DNA from: Verrucomicrobiota bacterium
Lineage (GTDB): Bacteria; Verrucomicrobiota; Verrucomicrobiia; CAIQCK01
DNA: 64,000 nucleotides
Reading direction: 5' to 3'
Assembly: GCA_016235595.1 (NCBI GenBank)
Contig: JACRJX010000024.1
Coordinates: forward strand, 1 to 64,000
In this document: in pieces, positions 7,654 to 17,201 of the stretch
Numbering within the stretch: the first letter of the stretch is position 1
How the letters are laid out: each line of letters begins with the position of its first letter
Notes under the pieces: generated by a model
What the model saw: the letters and a program-made list of their open reading frames with translations, nothing else
Databases searched by the model: none
What the model was told of the DNA's origin: nothing
Made by a program: the position numbers and the translations under genes

Positions 7654-10140
7654 TTACTTCTCCTCAGGGATGCGCATGCCGTAGAAGCTGCGATAGACGA
7701 AGAACAGCGCGATGAGGAAGAAGACAGCGCCGATGCCCGTCTTCAGGTTCTGGTTGGTCATGGTCACCGCGATCTCGACGGCGAGCAGGCCGAAGAGTGT
7801 GGTGAACTTGATCACCGGGTTCATCGCCACGGAGGAGGTGTCCTTGAAGGGATCGCCCACGGTGTCGCCCACGACGGTGGCGGCGTGGAGTTCGGTGCCT
7901 TTTTGGCGGAGATCCACTTCGACGATCTTCTTGGCATTGTCCCAAGCGCCGCCGGCGTTGGCCATGAAGATGGCCTGGAACAAGCCGAAGAACGCGATGC
8001 CGATCAGATAGCCAATGAAGAAGTAGGCGTTGAAGAACGGCAGAGCCAGCGCCATGCAGAACACCACGATGAAGATGTTCCACATGCCTTTCTGCGCGTA
8101 TTTGGTGCAGATGGCGACGACCTCCTTGCTGTCTTTGTCGGAAGCGGTCGAGGCATCGAGCTTCATGTGCTCTTTGATATAGACCACCGCTCGATACGCG
8201 CCGGTGACGACTGCCTGACAGGAAGCGCCGGTGAACCAGTAGATCACCGAGCCGCCCATGATGAGGCCGAGGATGATCTCGGGCTGCACGATGGAGAGCT
8301 TGCCGACCACGCCACCAAACATGTTTTCAAGCAGCATGATGATGCCGAACACCATCGTGGTGGCGCCGACGACCGCCGTGCCGATGAGCACCGGCTTGGC
8401 GGTGGCCTTGAAGGTGTTGCCCGCGCCATCGCCCTTCTCGAGCTGGTACTTGGCGTTCTCAAAGTCGGCGTCGAAGCCGAATTGTTTCTTGATCTCTTCC
8501 TTGATGCCTTTGCGGCCTTCGATCTGGCTCAGTTCGTAAACCGATTGGGCGTTGTCGGTGACGGGTCCATAGCTGTCCACCGCGATGGTCACGGGGCCCA
8601 TGCCGAGGAAGCCAAAGGCCACGAGGCCGAACGCAAAGATAGGCGCGGCAAACTGGAACTTCGCCGGCATGACGCTGAGCAAGGCGGGGTTCTGGGAGAA
8701 GTAGTAGGAAACGAACATGAGCAGCATGATGACCAAGCCCATCCAGAAGGCGGAGAAGTTACCGGCCACGAAACCGGACAGGATGTTCAGCGACGCGCCA
8801 CCGTGCTTGGAGCAGTTCGTGACTTCACGAACGTGACGGGACGTGGTGCTGACGAAAATCTTGGTGAACTCGGGAATCAATGCGCCCGCCACCGTGCCGC
8901 AACTGATGATGACCGACAGTACCCACCACAAGGCGGGCAGAGCCTGTCCGTCCGCGGCTTTGAAGTCGCCGAGCAACAGCTTGCTGGCGAGGAAGGTAAC
9001 GGCGATGGAAACCGCCGAGGTGATCCAGACGAGGTGGGTCAGCGGGGCTTCGAAATCGAAGTCCTGCTTGCCGCTGAACATGCTCTTGCTGATGGCTTCG
9101 TTCAGGAAGTAGGACGCCAGCGAGGTCACAATCATCAAGGCGCGCATGGCGAATATCCAGATGATGAGCGTCGCACAGATGGTCGGGCTGGCCGCCAAGG
9201 CAAGCGCGAGGAACGCGATCAACGCCACGCCAGTCACGCCGTAGGTCTCGAAACCGTCCGCCGTCGGTCCAACGGAGTCACCGGCGTTGTCACCGGTGCA
9301 GTCGGCGATGACGCCGGGGTTCTTCGGGTCGTCCTCAGGCAGTTTGAAGACGATCTTCATCAAGTCGGAGCCGATGTCGGCGATCTTGGTGAAGATACCG
9401 CCGCAGATGCGGAGCACGCTGGCGCCGAGGGATTCGCCGATGGCGAAACCGATGAAGCAGGGGCCGACAAGTTCGCGCGGCAGGAACACCAGAATGCAGA
9501 TCATGAAAAACAGTTCCACGCAGACCAGAAGCAGGCCGACGCTCATGCCGGACCGGAGCGGGATGCCGAGGGTGGCCAGCGCGTTGCCCTTCAGAGCCGA
9601 GAAAGCAGTGCGGGAATTGGCAACGGTGTTGATGCGGATGCCGAACCACGCGACGCCGTAAGAACCGAGGATGCCGAGGATGGACGCGAGCAGGATGACC
9701 ACGATGTGGCCCACGGTGTTGTGCTGCAGCACACCGAAGTAATAAATCATGCAGCACGCGATCAAAATCCAAAGGATCGCCAGGAACTTGCCTTGGGTGA
9801 AGAGGTAGGTCTTGCAGGTTTCCCAAATCGAATTGGAAACCTTCGCCATACAATCATGAACCGGCAGTGCCTTGGTCTGAATGTATTGCAGGAGACCAAA
9901 CACCGAACCGATGACGCACATCAGAATGCCGAGATACATCAGCATGGAACCACTGATGCCACCCAAGCCGTCAAACTTGACCGCGCTGAGGTCGGGAATA
10001 TTGATGTCTGCTTCGCTCGCCGAAACAATGGCCGTGCCCGCCAGCATCAGCAACGCCATCACCAGCCAGCTCGAAAACCGGCCAAAACGGCTCCAAATCG
10101 AATTACTTATCACAGAGTTCATCGCATTCATCTTCATCAT
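7654..10140 (-). CDS. hppA: membrane-bound proton-translocating pyrophosphatase, K+-independent type
   Basis: This integral-membrane pump hydrolyses pyrophosphate and moves H+ (or possibly Na+) outward. It is highly hydrophobic, about 15-16 spans. Substrate-site motifs are present in recognisable but divergent form: DIGSDLMKIV, DCTGDNAGDSVGPTADGFETYG, VDSYGPVTDNAQ, GGAWDNAKK and GDTVGDPFKDTSS. In the segment GAGNTFKATAK the diagnostic position carries Lys, the K+-independent signature, where K+-dependent enzymes have Ala. I take the start cluster at 10140-10131, where GAGAAG precedes several ATGs; a further 61 codons upstream are unlikely. The N-terminus looks like a cleavable signal (to VSASEA). 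It is divergent from typA. Its 3' end is duplicated at 1925-2075 and, more diverged, at about 505-543 and 3255-3275. Confidence 0.95.
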   Translation of the reverse strand: MMKMNAMNSVISNSIWSRFGRFSSWLVMALLMLAGTAIVSASEADINIPDLSAVKFDGLGGISGSMLMYLGILMCVIGSVFGLLQYIQTKALPVHDCMAKVSNSIWETCKTYLFTQGKFLAILWILIACCMIYYFGVLQHNTVGHIVVILLASILGILGSYGVAWFGIRINTVANSRTAFSALKGNALATLGIPLRSGMSVGLLLVCVELFFMICILVFLPRELVGPCFIGFAIGESLGASVLRICGGIFTKIADIGSDLMKIVFKLPEDDPKNPGVIADCTGDNAGDSVGPTADGFETYGVTGVALIAFLALALAASPTICATLIIWIFAMRALMIVTSLASYFLNEAISKSMFSGKQDFDFEAPLTHLVWITSAVSIAVTFLASKLLLGDFKAADGQALPALWWVLSVIISCGTVAGALIPEFTKIFVSTTSRHVREVTNCSKHGGASLNILSGFVAGNFSAFWMGLVIMLLMFVSYYFSQNPALLSVMPAKFQFAAPIFAFGLVAFGFLGMGPVTIAVDSYGPVTDNAQSVYELSQIEGRKGIKEEIKKQFGFDADFENAKYQLEKGDGAGNTFKATAKPVLIGTAVVGATTMVFGIIMLLENMFGGVVGKLSIVQPEIILGLIMGGSVIYWFTGASCQAVVTGAYRAVVYIKEHMKLDASTASDKDSKEVVAICTKYAQKGMWNIFIVVFCMALALPFFNAYFFIGYLIGIAFFGLFQAIFMANAGGAWDNAKKIVEVDLRQKGTELHAATVVGDTVGDPFKDTSSVAMNPVIKFTTLFGLLAVEIAVTMTNQNLKTGIGAVFFLIALFFVYRSFYGMRIPEEK

Positions 10141-10358
10141 CTTCTCAGGTTCTTGTCTAATTTCCGACCCCAGCCGCGCTTTTGGATACACCAATTCCGC
10201 GTGCCCAACCGAAAAATCGGAAGCGTAGACACTAATGGCTTCGGCGCACGGAACGCAAGCAGATTTCCGATTTCGATTTGAAACAAAACAGTAACAGCCG
10301 CGTTTCCAAAGTGTTCCAAGCAATCGTCACCGCGCCACGCATGTCACTCTCGCAGTGT

Positions 10359-10387
10359 TTGACAAGTTGGCTTCGGGTCGGCATAGT
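10359..10387 (+). promoter_or_regulatory. sigma70-type promoter for typA
   Basis: TTGACA (10359-10364), a 17-base spacer and CATAGT (10382-10387) form a good vegetative promoter. Transcription would start near 10394, giving a leader of about 70 bases before the typA ATG at 10466. It lies in the divergent gap between hppA and typA (10141-10465), where I see no other gene. Confidence 0.65.
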
Positions 10388-10465
10388 TTAAAGGTTCGCC
10401 ACCGAAACGCGAAGATGCAGCGGTTGTTCGGTGCAGTCTCTGTTTCGGTGGCGATTACTTTTTTT

Positions 10466-12328
10466 ATGCAAAAGATTCGTAACATCGCCATTATCGCGCA
10501 CGTGGACCACGGCAAGACGACGCTTGTGGACTGCCTGTTGAATCAGTCGGGGACGTTTCGCGCCAACCAGCACGTCGAGGAGCGGATGATGGATTCGATG
10601 GACCTTGAGCGTGAGAAGGGCATCACCATCAAGGCCAAGAACGCCAGCTTCCACTACAAAGCCAGCGACGGCGTGGACTACAAGGTCAACATCGTGGACA
10701 CGCCCGGTCACGCGGATTTCGGTGGCGAGGTGGAGCGCATCATGAACATGGTGGACGGCTGCCTGCTCGTGGTGGACGCGTTCGACGGCCCGCAGGCGCA
10801 GACGCGGTTCGTGCTGCGAAAAGCCCTGGAATCCGGCCTGATGCCGATCGTGGTGGTGAACAAGATTGACCGACCCAATTCCAACCCGGCCGGCGCCCAC
10901 GACAAGGTGGTGGACCTGATGCTGGAATTGCACGCCAACGACCAGCAATTGAACTTCCCGACGATCTACGCCAGTGCCAAGGATGGTTTCGCAAAACTTG
11001 CACTCTCCGACGAGAGCCGCGACATGAAGCCGCTGTTCGAGGCCATCGTGAAGTATGTGCCGGCGCCCAAGGCGGACACGAATGCGCCACTCCAAATCCT
11101 GATCGCAAATCTCGACTACTCCGACTACGTCGGCCGCATCGCCCTCGGCAAGATTTACACCGGTAAAATCAAATTGAACGACTCCGTCGTGTGCATCCAC
11201 AAGGACGGCCGTCGCGAGCGCGCGCGCGTGACGAAGCTTTATTCGTTCACGGGCATGCAGCGTATCGAACTGGAAGAGGCCAACGCCGGCGACATCGTCG
11301 GCCTCGCCGGCTTTGAGGAAGTCTCCATTGGCGAAACCATCGTGGACAACGAATCGCGTGACCCCATGCCATTCGTTGAGATTGACCCGCCGACCATTGA
11401 GATGCAGTTCGCCGTCAACAACGGCCCGCTCGCCGGCCGCGAGGGAAAACTGGTCACCGCCCGCAACATCCGCGAGCGGCTCTATCGCGAAACACGTACC
11501 AACATCAGCCTTTCCGTCCGCGACACCGATGACGGCAACGTCTTCATCGTCAGCGCCCGCGGCGAAATGCAGATCGCCGTGCTGGTCGAGCAGATGCGCC
11601 GCGAAGGTTTCGAGGTGCTCGTGTCGCGCCCCGAAGTCATTTACCGCCCCAGCCCAACCGGCCAGATGCTGGAGCCAATCGAGACGCTGTGGCTGGAGAT
11701 CCAGCAGGATCATCTCGGCGACATTCTACAGAACCTCGCCGCGCGCAAAGCCGAGATCACCAACATGAACCACCACGGCAGCCAGACCGGCGTCGGCGGC
11801 CACGTCACGGTGGAGGCGATCATCCCGACGCGCGGCCTCATCGGATTCGAGTCGGACCTCGTGAACATCACACGCGGCACCGGCGTCATATCGCACCTCT
11901 TCAAGGAATACGGCCAGTTGCGCGGCGAGATTGACACCCGCCGCGGCGGCGTGCTCATCGCCACGGAGGATGGCGAGTCCACCGCCTACGCGCTCGACTA
12001 CATCCAAGAACGCGGCCGCATGTTCATCGGACCCGCCGAAGAAGTTTACCAAGGCATGATCGTCGGCGAAACAGGCCGGCCGGAAGACATCGCTGTCAAC
12101 GTCTGCCGCACCAAGAAGCTCAGCAACATGCGCAGCCAGGGTGACGGCAAAGGCATCCAACTCGAACCGCCGCTCAAGATGAGCCTGGAGCGATGCATCG
12201 AATACATCGGCCCCGACGAGTTTGTCGAAGCGACGCCAAAGAATCTCCGGTTGCGCAAGCGGCTGCTTCGCGAACTCGACCGCCGCCGCAACGAGCCGCG
12301 GCGCGCAGCGGAATCCGTGAGGAGTTGA
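10466..12328 (+). CDS. typA: ribosome-associated GTPase TypA/BipA
   Basis: Translational GTPase of the EF-G/LepA superfamily, involved in ribosome assembly and stress or low-temperature growth. The G1 motif HVDHGKTT is at residues 12-19, followed by VDTPGHADFGGEVER (G3) and VVNKIDRP (G4). The C-terminal part has the TypA-specific HHGSQTGVGGHVTVEAIIPTR-like segment and the RGGVLIATEDGES region. I choose the ATG at 10466 because the protein then begins MQKIRNIAIIAH like its family, giving about 620 aa; the longer frame from 10355 would start inside the promoter. No clear Shine-Dalgarno sequence precedes this ATG. The C-terminus ends in an Arg-rich tail. Confidence 0.95.
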   Translation: MQKIRNIAIIAHVDHGKTTLVDCLLNQSGTFRANQHVEERMMDSMDLEREKGITIKAKNASFHYKASDGVDYKVNIVDTPGHADFGGEVERIMNMVDGCLLVVDAFDGPQAQTRFVLRKALESGLMPIVVVNKIDRPNSNPAGAHDKVVDLMLELHANDQQLNFPTIYASAKDGFAKLALSDESRDMKPLFEAIVKYVPAPKADTNAPLQILIANLDYSDYVGRIALGKIYTGKIKLNDSVVCIHKDGRRERARVTKLYSFTGMQRIELEEANAGDIVGLAGFEEVSIGETIVDNESRDPMPFVEIDPPTIEMQFAVNNGPLAGREGKLVTARNIRERLYRETRTNISLSVRDTDDGNVFIVSARGEMQIAVLVEQMRREGFEVLVSRPEVIYRPSPTGQMLEPIETLWLEIQQDHLGDILQNLAARKAEITNMNHHGSQTGVGGHVTVEAIIPTRGLIGFESDLVNITRGTGVISHLFKEYGQLRGEIDTRRGGVLIATEDGESTAYALDYIQERGRMFIGPAEEVYQGMIVGETGRPEDIAVNVCRTKKLSNMRSQGDGKGIQLEPPLKMSLERCIEYIGPDEFVEATPKNLRLRKRLLRELDRRRNEPRRAAESVRS

Positions 12329-12351
12329 GAGTGAAGAATGAAGAGTGCAGA
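12317..12351 (+). repeat. degenerate tandem heptanucleotide, five units
   Basis: GTGAGGA GTTGAGA GTGAAGA ATGAAGA GTGCAGA: five imperfect 7-base units spanning the end of typA, the short gap and the start of the next gene. Unit length and style match the tracts at 12911, 43567 and 53432. See findings. Confidence 0.65.
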
Positions 12352-13138
12352 TAGGGAATCAAAAACCTGCTGCAACTCTTCACGTTCTCTCAGCCGCGCG
12401 TTCTGCCTTCTCTCACGCCACTTCGGCCCGCAACGCTGGTGGCCGGGCGACACGCCGTTCGAGATGTGCGTCGGCGCGATTCTCACGCAGAACACCGCCT
12501 GGACCAATGTCGAGAAAGCCATCGTCAATCTCCATTGCGCCCGCGCCCTGAGGCCGCAACGGCTGCGTGCCCTGCCCCACGCCGAACTGGCTGCGCTGAT
12601 CCGCCCCGCCGGTTATTTCAACGTCAAGGCGCGCCGTCTACAGTCGTTTCTCCGTTTGCTGCATAATGAGTTTCGCGACGACATGCGGCAGATGTTCCGG
12701 CTGCCAACGGCGGCACTGAGGGAGAAGTTGCTCGCCGTCAACGGCATCGGCCCGGAGACCGCCGACTCCATGCTGCTCTATGCCGGTGGCCATGAAAGCT
12801 TCGTCGTAGACGCTTATACCCGCCGCATCCTCGCGCGTCATGGCTGGTCGCCGCGCAACGCCGACTACCACGACATCAAAGCTCTTTTCGAGAATTCATT
12901 GCTGGAAGTCGAATCACGAATCACCAATCACGAACCACGAGTTCCCTTTCCTACCGCCCACCCGCCCTCGGGCATGTCGCGTCGGAGCGAGCGTCACTCG
13001 GCGCGGGCGCGGTTGTTCAACGAGTATCACGCCCTGATCGTCGCAACCGGCAAGCACTACTGTCTCACGCGCGAGCCGCGCTGCGAGACATGCCCCCTTC
13101 GCACCTTGCTGCCGCCCGCTGGCCCTCGCACCCTTTGA
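12338..13138 (+). CDS. endonuclease III-like DNA glycosylase (HhH-GPD family)
   Basis: Base-excision repair glycosylase fold. The helix-hairpin-helix is LLAVNGIGPETADSMLL (residues 131-147) and the catalytic Asp is D158 in FVVDAYTRR. The Lys that marks bifunctional Nth enzymes is replaced by Glu (E140 of GPETAD), so it should be a monofunctional glycosylase, closest in style to the MagIII/COG2231 group. The C-terminal iron-sulphur loop keeps three Cys (242, 249, 252; C-x6-C-x2-C) but the expected fourth Cys is absent. Residues about 190-222 (VESRITNHEPRVPF... to ERHSAR) look like an in-frame insertion that begins with a heptanucleotide tract. The start follows typA by 9 bases. Confidence 0.85.
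   Translation: MKSADRESKTCCNSSRSLSRAFCLLSRHFGPQRWWPGDTPFEMCVGAILTQNTAWTNVEKAIVNLHCARALRPQRLRALPHAELAALIRPAGYFNVKARRLQSFLRLLHNEFRDDMRQMFRLPTAALREKLLAVNGIGPETADSMLLYAGGHESFVVDAYTRRILARHGWSPRNADYHDIKALFENSLLEVESRITNHEPRVPFPTAHPPSGMSRRSERHSARARLFNEYHALIVATGKHYCLTREPRCETCPLRTLLPPAGPRTL
12911..12938 (+). repeat. degenerate tandem heptanucleotide inside the glycosylase gene, four units
   Basis: GAATCAC GAATCAC CAATCAC GAACCAC lies in frame within the endonuclease III-like gene, encoding ESRITNHEP. It opens a segment of about 33 residues that does not resemble the family and precedes the conserved ARLFNEYHAL region. Confidence 0.75.
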
Positions 13139-13222
13139 GCATGCGGCGAGCCGTGGCGCGGTTTCTCCATGCAACTCGTCTTGATTGCGCCGGGCGATTG
13201 GCCTAGAGTCTTTGGCACTACC

Positions 13223-14629
13223 ATGCGTGCGTTTTTCTGGATTGGGTTGATCGCGCTCGGAGTGACGGGCGTAGACATCGTTCCAATGGCCTCCACCGCG
13301 GAGCCATCGAAGACGCTGGCCTATATCATCCCCGTTCAGTCCGACATCAGCGTGCCGCTGGCTTACGTGGTGCGACGGGGCGTCAAGGAAGCGGAGCGGG
13401 CTGGCGCGCAAACCCTCATCCTCGACATGGACACCAACGGCGGCGACGCCAAGGCAATGGAACCGATCATGGACGTGCTCGCCAAGTTCAAGGGTGACAC
13501 CGTGACGTTCGTGAACACAAAGGCGTATTCGGCCGGCGCGTTCATCGCCGTCGCCACCAAGCATATCTACATGGCGCCCAGTGCGGTCATCGGCGCGGCC
13601 ACGCCAATGATGATGCTGACAACTGGCGAGGTGCCGAACCTCCCCGACGCCATCCAGAAGAAATTCACCTCCGGGTACGCCGCCAAGATCCGCGCGACCG
13701 CGCAACGCAACGGCTACAATTCCGATGTCGTGGACAAGATGGTGGACAGTAGTTCGGACCTGATAGTCGACGGCAAGGTGCTCAAGCCGAAGGGTGAAAT
13801 CCTCACCCTCACAAACGTCGAGGCAGAGAAGAAATACGGCCAGCCACCGAAACCTTTGTTGTCGAGCGGCACGGTCAAGGACATGGATGAGTTGTTTGAC
13901 CGGATCGGGTTGAAGGGCGCCACGGTCGTGAGGATCGAGCCGACCGGCGTAGAAACGATCGCCGACTGGATCAACACCATCGCGCCAATCCTGATGGCGC
14001 TGGGCGCACTGGGGATTTACCTGGAGTTCAAGCTGCAAAGCTTCGGCCTGATCGGGGTGGCGGCGGTGGCGTGCCTCCTGCTGTTCTTCTTCGGCCAATA
14101 CATCGCCGGCCTCAGCGGCTACGAATACGCGCTGCTGTTCCTGGTTGGCGTGGCACTGTTGGTGGTCGAGGTGTTTGTTCTGCCGGGCCATTTCATCAGC
14201 GGGATGCTCGGCACGATGTTCATTCTCGTGGCGATGTTGATGGCGATGGTGGACCAGTATCCCGGTGGGCCATGGGTGCCTGCCATCCCGGATTTGACGC
14301 GGCCCCTGATGAACCTCGGTCTGGCGGCGGTGCTGGCGTCGTTCATGATCGCTGCCGCAGCGAAACTCCTGCCGCGCACCAGCGCGTGGGACCAATTGGC
14401 GTTGAAGGCGACCAGCGCGGGCGAGATCACTGCGCCCACGATTGATTTACAGCCGCAAGACTTGCTCGGCAAGGAAGGCGTCGCGGTGTCATTTCTGCGC
14501 CCCGCCGGCAAGGCGATGTTCGGCGACCAATTGGCCGACGTCGTCACGGAAGGAGACTTGCTTCCCAAGGACTCGCGTGTGAAAGTCATCAAGATTGAGG
14601 GCAACCGCGTCGTGGTAACAAAGGTCTAA
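13223..14629 (+). CDS. NfeD-type membrane serine protease (ClpP-like plus NfeD domains)
   Basis: Long-form NfeD: a signal-anchored ClpP-class protease domain, a cluster of membrane helices (about residues 240-350) and a C-terminal OB-fold (LLGKEGVAVSFLRPAGKAMFGD...VVVTKV). The likely nucleophile is S103 in AYSAGAFIA, counted from the ATG at 13223. The paired Lys of this Ser/Lys dyad family would be in KKFTSGYAAK near 146-155. The frame is open to 13169, but only the 13223 start gives a signal sequence (RAFFWIGLIALGV). Long NfeD proteins pair with stomatin/flotillin partners, here nfeD-short and floA immediately downstream. Confidence 0.88.
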   Translation: MRAFFWIGLIALGVTGVDIVPMASTAEPSKTLAYIIPVQSDISVPLAYVVRRGVKEAERAGAQTLILDMDTNGGDAKAMEPIMDVLAKFKGDTVTFVNTKAYSAGAFIAVATKHIYMAPSAVIGAATPMMMLTTGEVPNLPDAIQKKFTSGYAAKIRATAQRNGYNSDVVDKMVDSSSDLIVDGKVLKPKGEILTLTNVEAEKKYGQPPKPLLSSGTVKDMDELFDRIGLKGATVVRIEPTGVETIADWINTIAPILMALGALGIYLEFKLQSFGLIGVAAVACLLLFFFGQYIAGLSGYEYALLFLVGVALLVVEVFVLPGHFISGMLGTMFILVAMLMAMVDQYPGGPWVPAIPDLTRPLMNLGLAAVLASFMIAAAAKLLPRTSAWDQLALKATSAGEITAPTIDLQPQDLLGKEGVAVSFLRPAGKAMFGDQLADVVTEGDLLPKDSRVKVIKIEGNRVVVTKV

Positions 14630-14634
14630 GCGCT

Positions 14635-15099
14635 ATGTGGGAATGGATTGTTCTACTGTTGGTCGTCGGACTGGTGCTCGTGATCGTTGAGGTATTCCTG
14701 CCGAGCGGCTTGTTTGGCGTCGCAGGCGGGTTGTGTTTGATCTCTGCCATCGCCATGACTTATTCGAACTACGGCGTCGCGGCGGGCACGTGGCTGCTGG
14801 GCGGTGTAATTCTCGCGACGCTGATCGGCTTGGTTTTGTGGGTGAAGTTCTTTCCGAAGACACCGACCGGTCGCCGCATGATGCTGGGTGAAACCAGCGG
14901 CAATGTTTCCCCGGAGGAAGATTTTGTCGCGCTGTTGCACAAGCACGGCGTGGCGCGCAGCCACCTGCGGCCTTCAGGCATCGCGGAGATCGAAGGTCGG
15001 CGTGTGGATGTGGTGAGCGAAGGCGGCATGATTGCGCCAGAGTGTAAAGTTCAAGTCGTTGCGGTAGACGGAACGAAGATTGTTGTGCGGAAGGTTTAG
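14635..15099 (+). CDS. short NfeD-like membrane protein
   Basis: Short-form NfeD: two or three membrane helices ([20 protein letters not shown], then [16 protein letters not shown]) followed by a C-terminal beta-barrel/OB domain ([27 protein letters not shown]...). The WxxLxLVxxGLxLxxxEVFxP start is the family hallmark. It begins five bases after the long nfeD gene and is followed after about 17 bases by floA, so the three form an operon. It is probably a membrane-microdomain partner of the flotillin. Confidence 0.88.
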   Translation: MWEWIVLLLVVGLVLVIVEVFLPSGLFGVAGGLCLISAIAMTYSNYGVAAGTWLLGGVILATLIGLVLWVKFFPKTPTGRRMMLGETSGNVSPEEDFVALLHKHGVARSHLRPSGIAEIEGRRVDVVSEGGMIAPECKVQVVAVDGTKIVVRKV

Positions 15100-15116
15100 A
15101 AATGGAGACATCATCT

Positions 15117-16139
15117 ATGAATGGCATTGCAAGTTTATTTGGAGTCCTGATTGTCGGCGTTCTCGTAGTCTTTGCGCTGATCGCCATCACGCTTTTCCTC
15201 TACTTCCTCAACGTCTGGATTCGTGCCTTGGCGGCGCGCGCGCCAGTGTCCATCGTCTCGCTCATCGGCATGAAGCTGCGGCGTGTGCCCGTCGGCCTCA
15301 TCGTGGACAACCGGATCACCGCCGTGAAGGCCGGCATTGATCTCTCCACCGATCCGCTCGAGGCGCACTACCTTGCAGGCGGCAACGTCGAGCAGGTCGT
15401 GCTCGCGCTGATCGCCACCAAGAAGGCCGGCATCGCGTTGAACTGGGACCGGGCGTGCGCGATTGACCTCGCCACCAAAGGAACGAGCAAGACCGTGCTC
15501 GACGCCGTCAAAGCCTCCATCAACCCGCGCATCATTGACTGCCCCAGCACCAGCAGCGGCCGCAGCACCATTGACGGCGTCGCCAAGGATGGCATCCAGC
15601 TCAAGGTCAAGGCGCGCGTCACCGTCCGCACCAACCTCGACCGGTTCGTCGGAGGCGCGACGGAAGAAACCGTCATCGCGCGCGTTGGCGAAGGCATCGT
15701 CGCGGCCATTGGTTCTGCCGACTCCTACAAGGACGTCCTCGAAAACCCCGAGCGCATCAGCAAGACCTCGCTCGAAAAGGGCTTGGACGCCGGCACCGCG
15801 TTCGAAATCCTCTCCATTGATATCGCGGACGTGGACGTGGGTGAGAATATCGGCGCCCGCCTGAAACTCGACCAAGCCGAGGCCAACAAACGCATGGCAC
15901 AGGCCGACGCGGAGGTTCGCCGCGCCGCCGCCGTCGCGCTCGAGGCTGAGATGAAGGCGCGCACGCAGGAAATGCAGGCCAAAGTGGTCGAGTCCGAAGC
16001 CCAGGTGCCGCTCGCGATGGCCGAGGCGTTCCGCCAGGGCAATCTTGGCATCATGGATTACTATCGGATGCGCAACATCCAATCAGACACCTCGATGCGC
16101 CAGACCATCGCAGGCGACGAAAAGCCGAAGCAGAACTGA
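15117..16139 (+). CDS. floA: flotillin-like membrane-microdomain scaffold FloA
   Basis: Scaffold of functional membrane microdomains (UPF0365/FloA family). One N-terminal membrane segment ([23 protein letters not shown]) is followed by a band-7/PHB-like core ([61 protein letters not shown]). A long Ala/Glu/Arg-rich helix comes next and the family tail [21 protein letters not shown]. The ATG at 15117 has GGAGA 8 bases upstream; an in-frame ATG at 15102 adds only five residues. Cotranscribed with the two nfeD genes. Confidence 0.93.
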   Translation: MNGIASLFGVLIVGVLVVFALIAITLFLYFLNVWIRALAARAPVSIVSLIGMKLRRVPVGLIVDNRITAVKAGIDLSTDPLEAHYLAGGNVEQVVLALIATKKAGIALNWDRACAIDLATKGTSKTVLDAVKASINPRIIDCPSTSSGRSTIDGVAKDGIQLKVKARVTVRTNLDRFVGGATEETVIARVGEGIVAAIGSADSYKDVLENPERISKTSLEKGLDAGTAFEILSIDIADVDVGENIGARLKLDQAEANKRMAQADAEVRRAAAVALEAEMKARTQEMQAKVVESEAQVPLAMAEAFRQGNLGIMDYYRMRNIQSDTSMRQTIAGDEKPKQN

Positions 16140-16142
16140 TCC

Positions 16143-16751
16143 ATGCACTTGCCGTTCCCCATACTGGCATCGGGTGACAGCTGGATCGGGCTTCTGATCT
16201 TCATCATCATCGCGATCGTATCCAGTTTCAGCAAGATGATGCAGAAGGGTCAGGAGCCGGAAATGCCGGAGGAACTGCCGCGCCCGCGGCCGCCGCGTCC
16301 CGTGCCGCCACAGTATCGTTCGCCGGCCGCCCCCCAACGGCCGCAAGCGACGCCATCGGGACAAACGCGACGCAGCCTGACGGAGGAACAAGTGCAGGAG
16401 GTTTTGCGCCGGATGCGCAAGCCAGCGCAACAACAGGCCCCTCCGCCCGTCATCGAACCCATCGAAGAGGCGCCGCGCCGAGTAGTCGAGTTGAGCCGCG
16501 AAGAATCCGTGCTGCCATCGGAGCGTCCGGAAACCAGGCAGCCTCATGTCGAGCCGCCGTCCGCGCATCCGGAGCCAGCGCCCCACGAGGAGGCGCCGTC
16601 AACAGCGCAACCGTCAAAGCCGACCGTCTCCGCGCTCCCGGCACGCACCTCCCTCTATCGAGAGCGATTGCGCAGCCGCAACGAAATCCGCCGGGCCATC
16701 GTCCTGCGCGAAGTCCTCGGCCCACCGCTGGCGTTGCGCCAGGATTGGTAA
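16143..16751 (+). CDS. membrane-anchored proline-rich protein downstream of floA
   Basis: No family recognised. One N-terminal membrane segment (WIGLLIFIIIAIVSSF, residues about 16-31) precedes a long Pro/Arg/Gln/Glu-rich, probably disordered stretch. A short basic helical C-terminus follows (YRERLRSRNEIRRAIVLREVLGPPLALR), which resembles the conserved tails of small hypothetical proteins in this neighbourhood in related bacteria (recollection, not checked). It starts 3 bases after the floA stop, so it is the fourth gene of the nfeD-nfeD-floA operon and may be an accessory of the microdomain. Confidence 0.75.
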   Translation: MHLPFPILASGDSWIGLLIFIIIAIVSSFSKMMQKGQEPEMPEELPRPRPPRPVPPQYRSPAAPQRPQATPSGQTRRSLTEEQVQEVLRRMRKPAQQQAPPPVIEPIEEAPRRVVELSREESVLPSERPETRQPHVEPPSAHPEPAPHEEAPSTAQPSKPTVSALPARTSLYRERLRSRNEIRRAIVLREVLGPPLALRQDW

Positions 16752-16837
16752 GGCTCCAGCTGCGGGCAATCGCTGCTCTTCGTTTCTGTTTTTGTGGACC
16801 GCAACGCTCCGCCGGCTTCGTCTTGGTGGAAAATCAG

Positions 16838-16866
16838 TTGCGTGACCGGGCGGGTCTGACTACTAT
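16838..16866 (+). promoter_or_regulatory. promoter of the tRNA-Leu gene
   Basis: TTGCGT (16838-16843), exactly 17 bases, then TACTAT (16861-16866). The predicted start near 16873 is about 12 bases before the mature tRNA 5' end. Confidence 0.55.
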
Positions 16867-16884
16867 GCGCGCGCTCTTGCGGGT

Positions 16885-16970
16885 GCCGGCGTGGCGGAAT
16901 GGCAGACGCGGTGGACTCAAAATCCACTTCTCGCAAGGGAGTGGGGGTTCAAGTCCCTCCGCCGGCACCA
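16885..16970 (+). tRNA. tRNA-Leu, anticodon CAA
   Basis: The 7-bp acceptor stem GCCGGCG (16885-16891) pairs with CGCCGGC (16960-16966), then discriminator A and an encoded CCA. The anticodon stem GTGGA/TCCAC encloses the loop CTCAAAA, giving anticodon CAA (reads UUG). A class II variable arm (CTCGCAAGGGAG) and the T-loop GTTCAAGTC are present. The stretch 16971-17200 after it holds no gene I can support. Confidence 0.95.
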
Positions 16971-17201
16971 TCTTCCTTTTCCCATTTCCATTGCTGTTTT
17001 CACACCTGCCGCGTTAGCACCGGCGCTGCCCGCCGTCGGGTTGAGTCCAATCGCGCATGACGAATCTGTAACCGTGCAACGCATGGTTTCGTCATGTCAC
17101 CTCACTATGTTGTCCCTCCAAAAGCTCCGGTGGTTGGAACCGAGAAGGAGGCCGCCTGCCTCATCCGCAGGAAACCGGGGCACAAGATTCAACATTGACC
17201 T

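Noticed and set aside
5949-7715. Plus-strand open frame of 588 codons opposite opgG
   Set aside because: Shadow of opgG; no domain and it runs through a palindromic repeat.
7885-10281. Long plus-strand open frame (798 codons) opposite hppA
   Set aside because: Exact antisense of a strongly recognisable pump gene; its translation is Asp/Glu/His/Arg-rich with no domain, as expected for the shadow of a high-GC membrane protein.
12911-12938. Heptanucleotide tract as a CRISPR array
   Set aside because: Units are 7 bases with no spacers, inside a coding frame, and no cas genes are present.
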